NCBI RefSeq assembly: GCF_002251295.1
Contig: NZ_NPJA01000033.1
Location: 124,001-188,000 of the forward strand
Source of the DNA: Prevotella sp. P5-50
GTDB lineage: Bacteria; Bacteroidota; Bacteroidia; Bacteroidales; Bacteroidaceae
Length of the DNA stretch: 64,000 nucleotides
Direction of reading: 5' to 3'
The number at the start of each line of letters is the position of its first letter. Within the stretch, counting starts at the first letter, position 1. The translations under genes were made by a program, and so were the position numbers. This document shows positions 60,608 to 64,000 of the stretch, piece by piece. The notes below the pieces were generated by a model, which made no database searches, was not told where the DNA came from, and saw only the letters and a program-made list of their open reading frames with translations.

Positions 60608-62308
60608 ATGAAAGAGAAAAAGACTAACCGATTCCTACCGCTTCTCATGGCGCTCAGCGTCATTGTCGGTATTCTCATAGGCACATTCTATGCCAACCAC
60701 TTCTCAGGCAACCGTCTGAGCATCATCAACTCCAGCAGCAACAAGCTCAACAACCTGTTGCGAATCATCGACGCACAATATGTAGATTCCGTTGACGTCA
60801 ACGATTTGGTGGAGAAAGCCTTGCCTCAGATTCTGGCAGAACTCGACCCCCACTCCATCTATATCTCAGCAAAAGACATGCAGATAACCAACGATGACCT
60901 AAAAGGCTCATTCTCTGGTATCGGTGTAGAGTTCACCATCCGACAGGACACCCTGCATGTTCAACAAGTCATTGGCAACGGACCGGCAGAAAGAGCTGGC
61001 GTCATTGCAGGCGACAAGATTGTGATGGTAGATGGCAAACCCTTCACAGGGAAAACCCTGACCAACGAAGAAGCCATGCACAGACTGAAAGGCCCAAAAG
61101 ATACGAAAGTAAAACTCGGTATCCTGCGCTATGGCGAAAAGAAGATACGCAACATCGTTGTCACACGAGGAGAGATTCCTACCAAGAGCGTGACTGCCAC
61201 CTATATGCTCAACGATAAGACAGGCTACATACGTATCAAGAACTTCGGCGAGAACACCTATGCAGAACTGCTCATCGCACTGGCACAGCTCTCCCAACAG
61301 GGATTTGAGAACCTGACCATTGACCTGCGTGGAAATACTGGCGGCTATCTGGAATCTGCCGTACAGATTGCCAACGAATTTATGCCCAAGGGCCGACTCA
61401 TCACCTATATGGAAGGACGCAAATCACCACGCAAGGAGTTCAGAAGCGATGGCCGCGGTAGTTATCAGCACATTCCACTCGTAATACTCATCGACGAAGG
61501 ATCGGCCTCTGCCAGCGAGATTCTTGCCGGTGCCATACAAGATAATGACCGTGGTACAATCATAGGCAGACGCTCATTCGGTAAGGGACTGGTACAACAA
61601 CCTATCCCATTCTCAGACGGTTCCATGGTCCGACTTACCATTGCTCGCTATTACACCCCGTCAGGTCGTTGCATCCAGAAGCCATACGTGGCAGGCGACA
61701 ATAGCGACTACGAAGATGACATGCTGGCAAGATACAAACACGGTGAGTTCTTCTCACAAGACAGCATCAAACATTCAGGACGTGCCTATACTACACGCAT
61801 CGGTCGAGTGGTTTACGGTGGTGGTGGAATCACGCCCGACATCTTTATTGCAGAAGATACTACCGCATACACCTCTTATTATAAGGCAGCATCCATGACA
61901 GGACTCATCCTGCAGTTTGCCTATAACTACACAGACAACAACCGCCAAAAGCTCAACGAGTTTACCACATCAGAAGAATTGGCAAAATATCTCGTCAAGC
62001 AGAATACCGTAGAACAGTTTGCTGCCTTTGCAGACAAGAGCGGACTGAAACGTCGCAACCTGATGATTAAACGCTCTCACAAACTTCTGGAACGCTATAT
62101 CAATAGCCGCATCATCTATAACATGATGAACGAAGAAGCATGGCTGAAATATCTCAATGCAGACGACCCTGCCATCATCGAGACGCTACGGGTGTTCCAT
62201 GCCAACAAGGCTTTCCCCAAAGCTCCCGCAAAGGCTGCCAAGAAGAAGACAGCAGTACTGCTGGGTAGAGGATATGGCTTAGCACGAGGAAAACGTCTAT
62301 TGGCATAG
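60608..62308 (+). CDS. S41-family carboxy-terminal processing protease
   Basis: A 566-aa protein with an N-terminal membrane anchor (about 10-30). A PDZ domain (about 90-185, 'FSGIGVEFTIRQDTLHVQQVIGNGPAERAGVIAGDKIVMVDG') is followed by the tail-specific protease core: 'IDLRGNTGGYLESAVQIANEF', Ser in 'DEGSASASEIL' (about 298-308) and Lys in 'GRRSFGKGLVQQ' (about 320-331). It acts in the periplasm on envelope protein tails. 1 bp after the deaminase gene. Confidence 0.93.
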   Translation: MKEKKTNRFLPLLMALSVIVGILIGTFYANHFSGNRLSIINSSSNKLNNLLRIIDAQYVDSVDVNDLVEKALPQILAELDPHSIYISAKDMQITNDDLKGSFSGIGVEFTIRQDTLHVQQVIGNGPAERAGVIAGDKIVMVDGKPFTGKTLTNEEAMHRLKGPKDTKVKLGILRYGEKKIRNIVVTRGEIPTKSVTATYMLNDKTGYIRIKNFGENTYAELLIALAQLSQQGFENLTIDLRGNTGGYLESAVQIANEFMPKGRLITYMEGRKSPRKEFRSDGRGSYQHIPLVILIDEGSASASEILAGAIQDNDRGTIIGRRSFGKGLVQQPIPFSDGSMVRLTIARYYTPSGRCIQKPYVAGDNSDYEDDMLARYKHGEFFSQDSIKHSGRAYTTRIGRVVYGGGGITPDIFIAEDTTAYTSYYKAASMTGLILQFAYNYTDNNRQKLNEFTTSEELAKYLVKQNTVEQFAAFADKSGLKRRNLMIKRSHKLLERYINSRIIYNMMNEEAWLKYLNADDPAIIETLRVFHANKAFPKAPAKAAKKKTAVLLGRGYGLARGKRLLA

Positions 62309-62313
62309 TACTT

Positions 62314-62841
62314 ATGATGACCAAACACGACATACGGAAAATGCTTCGTCGCGGTGGACAACATGGTTCACCCGACGAAGCATTTGCTTTACAGCAAGCA
62401 TTAGACGGTAATAAACTCCTCCGCAATGCGCAAATTGTAATGGCCTATTGTGCGCTCCCCGACGAAGTGCCCTTAGAACCACTCTTCCAGAAATGGATTG
62501 ACGAAGGAAAAAGTATCCTATTGCCTCGTGTAGTCAGCGACACTACAATGCAGATACACCACTACACAGCCCCCAATCAACTGGAAGTCGGGGCATTCGG
62601 CATTATGGAACCAACTGGTGAAATTTTCACGGACTATGCTAAAATTGACGTCGTAATAGTACCAGGAATGGCATTCGACAAACAAGGGCATCGGTTAGGA
62701 CGCGGTAAAGGCTACTACGACCGATTCCTTTCACTTTGTCCACAAACTTATAAAATAGGAATCTGCTATCCACATCGACTTCTTGACCAAGTGCCAGTGG
62801 ATGCCCACGACATCCTGATGGATGCAATTATGACAATATAG
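62314..62841 (+). CDS. 5-formyltetrahydrofolate cyclo-ligase
   Basis: A 175-aa protein (ATG at 62314 or 62317). 'DKQGHRLGRGKGYYDRFL' is the conserved ATP/folate motif; 'PDEVPLEPLFQKWIDEGKSILLPRV' and 'LEVGAFGIMEPTG' also match. It converts 5-formyl-THF to 5,10-methenyl-THF. Last gene of the peptidase/deaminase/protease operon. It ends directly beside the convergent DUF721 gene. Confidence 0.92.
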   Translation: MMTKHDIRKMLRRGGQHGSPDEAFALQQALDGNKLLRNAQIVMAYCALPDEVPLEPLFQKWIDEGKSILLPRVVSDTTMQIHHYTAPNQLEVGAFGIMEPTGEIFTDYAKIDVVIVPGMAFDKQGHRLGRGKGYYDRFLSLCPQTYKIGICYPHRLLDQVPVDAHDILMDAIMTI

Positions 62842-63132
62842 TCAACTAAAACGAATATCAATTATCACACGCTCGCCTACTGCATCATTCAATCGTTGCA
62901 CCAACACCTGCCGTTGCATCGACAAATCTGCACGCAAGGCAGGATTTGACAAACGAACAAACAACGTCTGGTTGTATATATATGTTTCAGTAGTATAACG
63001 CGCAATAACAGGTCCTGCCACCGTAGGCCAAGCCTCTACCAAGCGTTTCTGAAGGATGGGAGTCTCTAATCCTTGTTTGTGCAACACCTTCAGCAATACA
63101 TCATGCAAAGTTTCTGTCTGTCTTCTAAACAT
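62842..63132 (-). CDS. DUF721/DciA-like protein
   Basis: A 96-aa protein. 'DVLLKVLHKQGLETPILQKRLVEAWPTVAGPVIARYTTETYIYNQTLFVRLSNPALRADLSMQRQVLVQRLN' is a DUF721 (DciA-type) domain. DciA relatives load the replicative helicase in many bacteria. It overlaps the recF stop by 8 bp, so the two are coupled. Short but complete for this branch. Confidence 0.85.
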   Translation of the reverse strand: MFRRQTETLHDVLLKVLHKQGLETPILQKRLVEAWPTVAGPVIARYTTETYIYNQTLFVRLSNPALRADLSMQRQVLVQRLNDAVGERVIIDIRFS

Positions 63133-64000
63133 GGGCTGTCAATAGTTTGATATTACCATTATCCACTTCAAACATACGGTAGTCACTTGCTGTTGATCCA
63201 ACGATGGCATCCAAATGTGTGCGGTTTGTATCTGTTACAAATATCTGACCGAAAGCATCCCCAGACACCAATCGCACAATCTGTTCCACACGTCCTGCAT
63301 CTAATTTATCAAAGATATCATCAAGCAAGAGTAAGGGTGTTGTATGAGATGCTGTACGCTTGAGCAGTTCAAACTGAGCCAGCTTTAGGGCAATGACATA
63401 CGTTTTGTGTTGCCCTTGCGACCCCTCACGTTTCATGGGTCTGCCTCCAAGCGTAAAGATCAAATCATCACGATGCACACCATGCAAAGAATAGCCCACG
63501 GCAAGATCTTTTGCACGATCACGAGAGATGACATCCAACAAGGGACCACGCTGTCCATGTGAGAGATATTCCAATCCAACATTTTCACAACCTGAGGAAA
63601 TCTGTGTATAAAACTGTTGAAACAGCGGTTGTATCTCTGTCACAAAAGCCGACCTTCGGCGATAAATCTCTTCTCCTGCTTCAGCCATCTGTTCCTCCCA
63701 GATTTGCAATAACGTCGCATCCGGCCCTGGATTTTCCTGTTTCAACAATATGTTACGTTGCTGTAATGCATTATTGTAGTTTGTCAATAGTGTCATATAC
63801 TGCCGGTCATACTGCGAAATAACAAGATCCATCAACTTACGTCGTTCCTCCCCTCCTCCATCAATCAACAAGGTATCGGAAGGCGAAACGACAACAATGG
63901 GAATCAATCCAATATGTTCAGAGAGTCTCTTATATTCCTTTTTATTGCGTTTGAAATGTTTCTTCACACCACGTTTCAAACCGCAGTAAATATGTTCTTC
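63125..64000 (-). CDS. recF: RecF recombination/repair ATPase, partial
   Basis: The frame is open to the right edge, so the N-terminus with Walker A is outside the window. The visible 291 or so residues show 'GLIPIVVVSPSDTLLIDGGGEERRKLMDLVISQYDRQYM', 'VHRDDLIFTLGGRPMKREGSQGQHKT' (signature motif) and 'TPLLLLDDIFDKLDAGRVEQIVRLV' (Walker B/D-loop), all diagnostic of RecF. RecF helps load RecA at single-strand gaps. The downstream DUF721 gene is a common partner. Confidence 0.95.
   Translation of the reverse strand, partial: EEHIYCGLKRGVKKHFKRNKKEYKRLSEHIGLIPIVVVSPSDTLLIDGGGEERRKLMDLVISQYDRQYMTLLTNYNNALQQRNILLKQENPGPDATLLQIWEEQMAEAGEEIYRRRSAFVTEIQPLFQQFYTQISSGCENVGLEYLSHGQRGPLLDVISRDRAKDLAVGYSLHGVHRDDLIFTLGGRPMKREGSQGQHKTYVIALKLAQFELLKRTASHTTPLLLLDDIFDKLDAGRVEQIVRLVSGDAFGQIFVTDTNRTHLDAIVGSTASDYRMFEVDNGNIKLLTAHV

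Overview
The window looks like a chromosome segment of a Bacteroidota bacterium, most probably Prevotellaceae (Prevotella/Segatella-like). The evidence is the promoter type (TAnnTTTGC at -7, TTTG at about -33, spacer near 19 bp), the almost complete lack of Shine-Dalgarno sequences, and the protein families present: PCMD, DUF6140, DUF6048, DUF6452, fimbrillin/FISUMP lipoproteins, a CE12-CE8 pectin esterase and a DPM1-like GT2. Species cannot be named from the sequence alone.

Layout. 1-7.8 kb is housekeeping and envelope: the end of a secreted protein, cutC, a BamA/TamA-like barrel, a phosphoethanolamine-transferase-like sulfatase-fold enzyme, a PCMD protein and a pectin/rhamnogalacturonan esterase fusion. 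8.07-12.3 kb is a translationally coupled five-gene set (nucleotidyltransferase, HPr-kinase-like, S24/S26-like, PqqD, ABC transporter) resembling the tailoring and export part of a lasso-peptide/RiPP cluster, but with no visible precursor or cyclase. 12.3-17.1 kb is mobile-DNA-shaped: REP palindromes and a truncated REP-associated transposase bracket two tandem fimbrillin/FISUMP lipoproteins whose C-terminal ends differ in the style of diversity-generating-retroelement variable regions, followed by a toxin-antitoxin-like pair. 17.1-19.4 kb holds an oxidoreductase and lrgAB. 19.4-20.4 kb is repeat DNA; an SGNH hydrolase follows.

22.5-48.7 kb is an AT-richer accessory island of defence-like gene sets, ending beside a tRNA-Ser gene. 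In order: (a) DUF6140 plus three different dynamin-like GTPases and a small membrane protein in one operon; (b) debris, a UDG-like protein and a WYL regulator; (c) a NurA-like nuclease, HerA-like ATPase, Hsp90/MutL-type GHKL ATPase and radical-SAM protein in one tight operon; (d) an AlbA-type ATP-binding protein, a very unusual DNA-binding protein built from alpha-CTD-like, sigma-4-like, HARE-HTH-like and HA-like modules, a DUF3644 protein and a TOTE-type primase-helicase. The island genes favour A/T-ending codons, whereas the flanking core genes favour C-ending ones, which fits horizontal acquisition.

48.9-64 kb returns to core genome: tRNA-Ser, mutS2, tRNA-Thr, SRP RNA, an 88-bp tandem promoter repeat driving a DUF4199 / glycosyltransferase / DUF6452 / DUF6048 / apbE / Crp operon, a peptidase M3 / dCMP deaminase / S41 protease / 5-FTHF cyclo-ligase operon, and convergent DUF721-recF. 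The best candidates for an undescribed system are sets (a) and (c), with the primase-helicase set (d) close behind.
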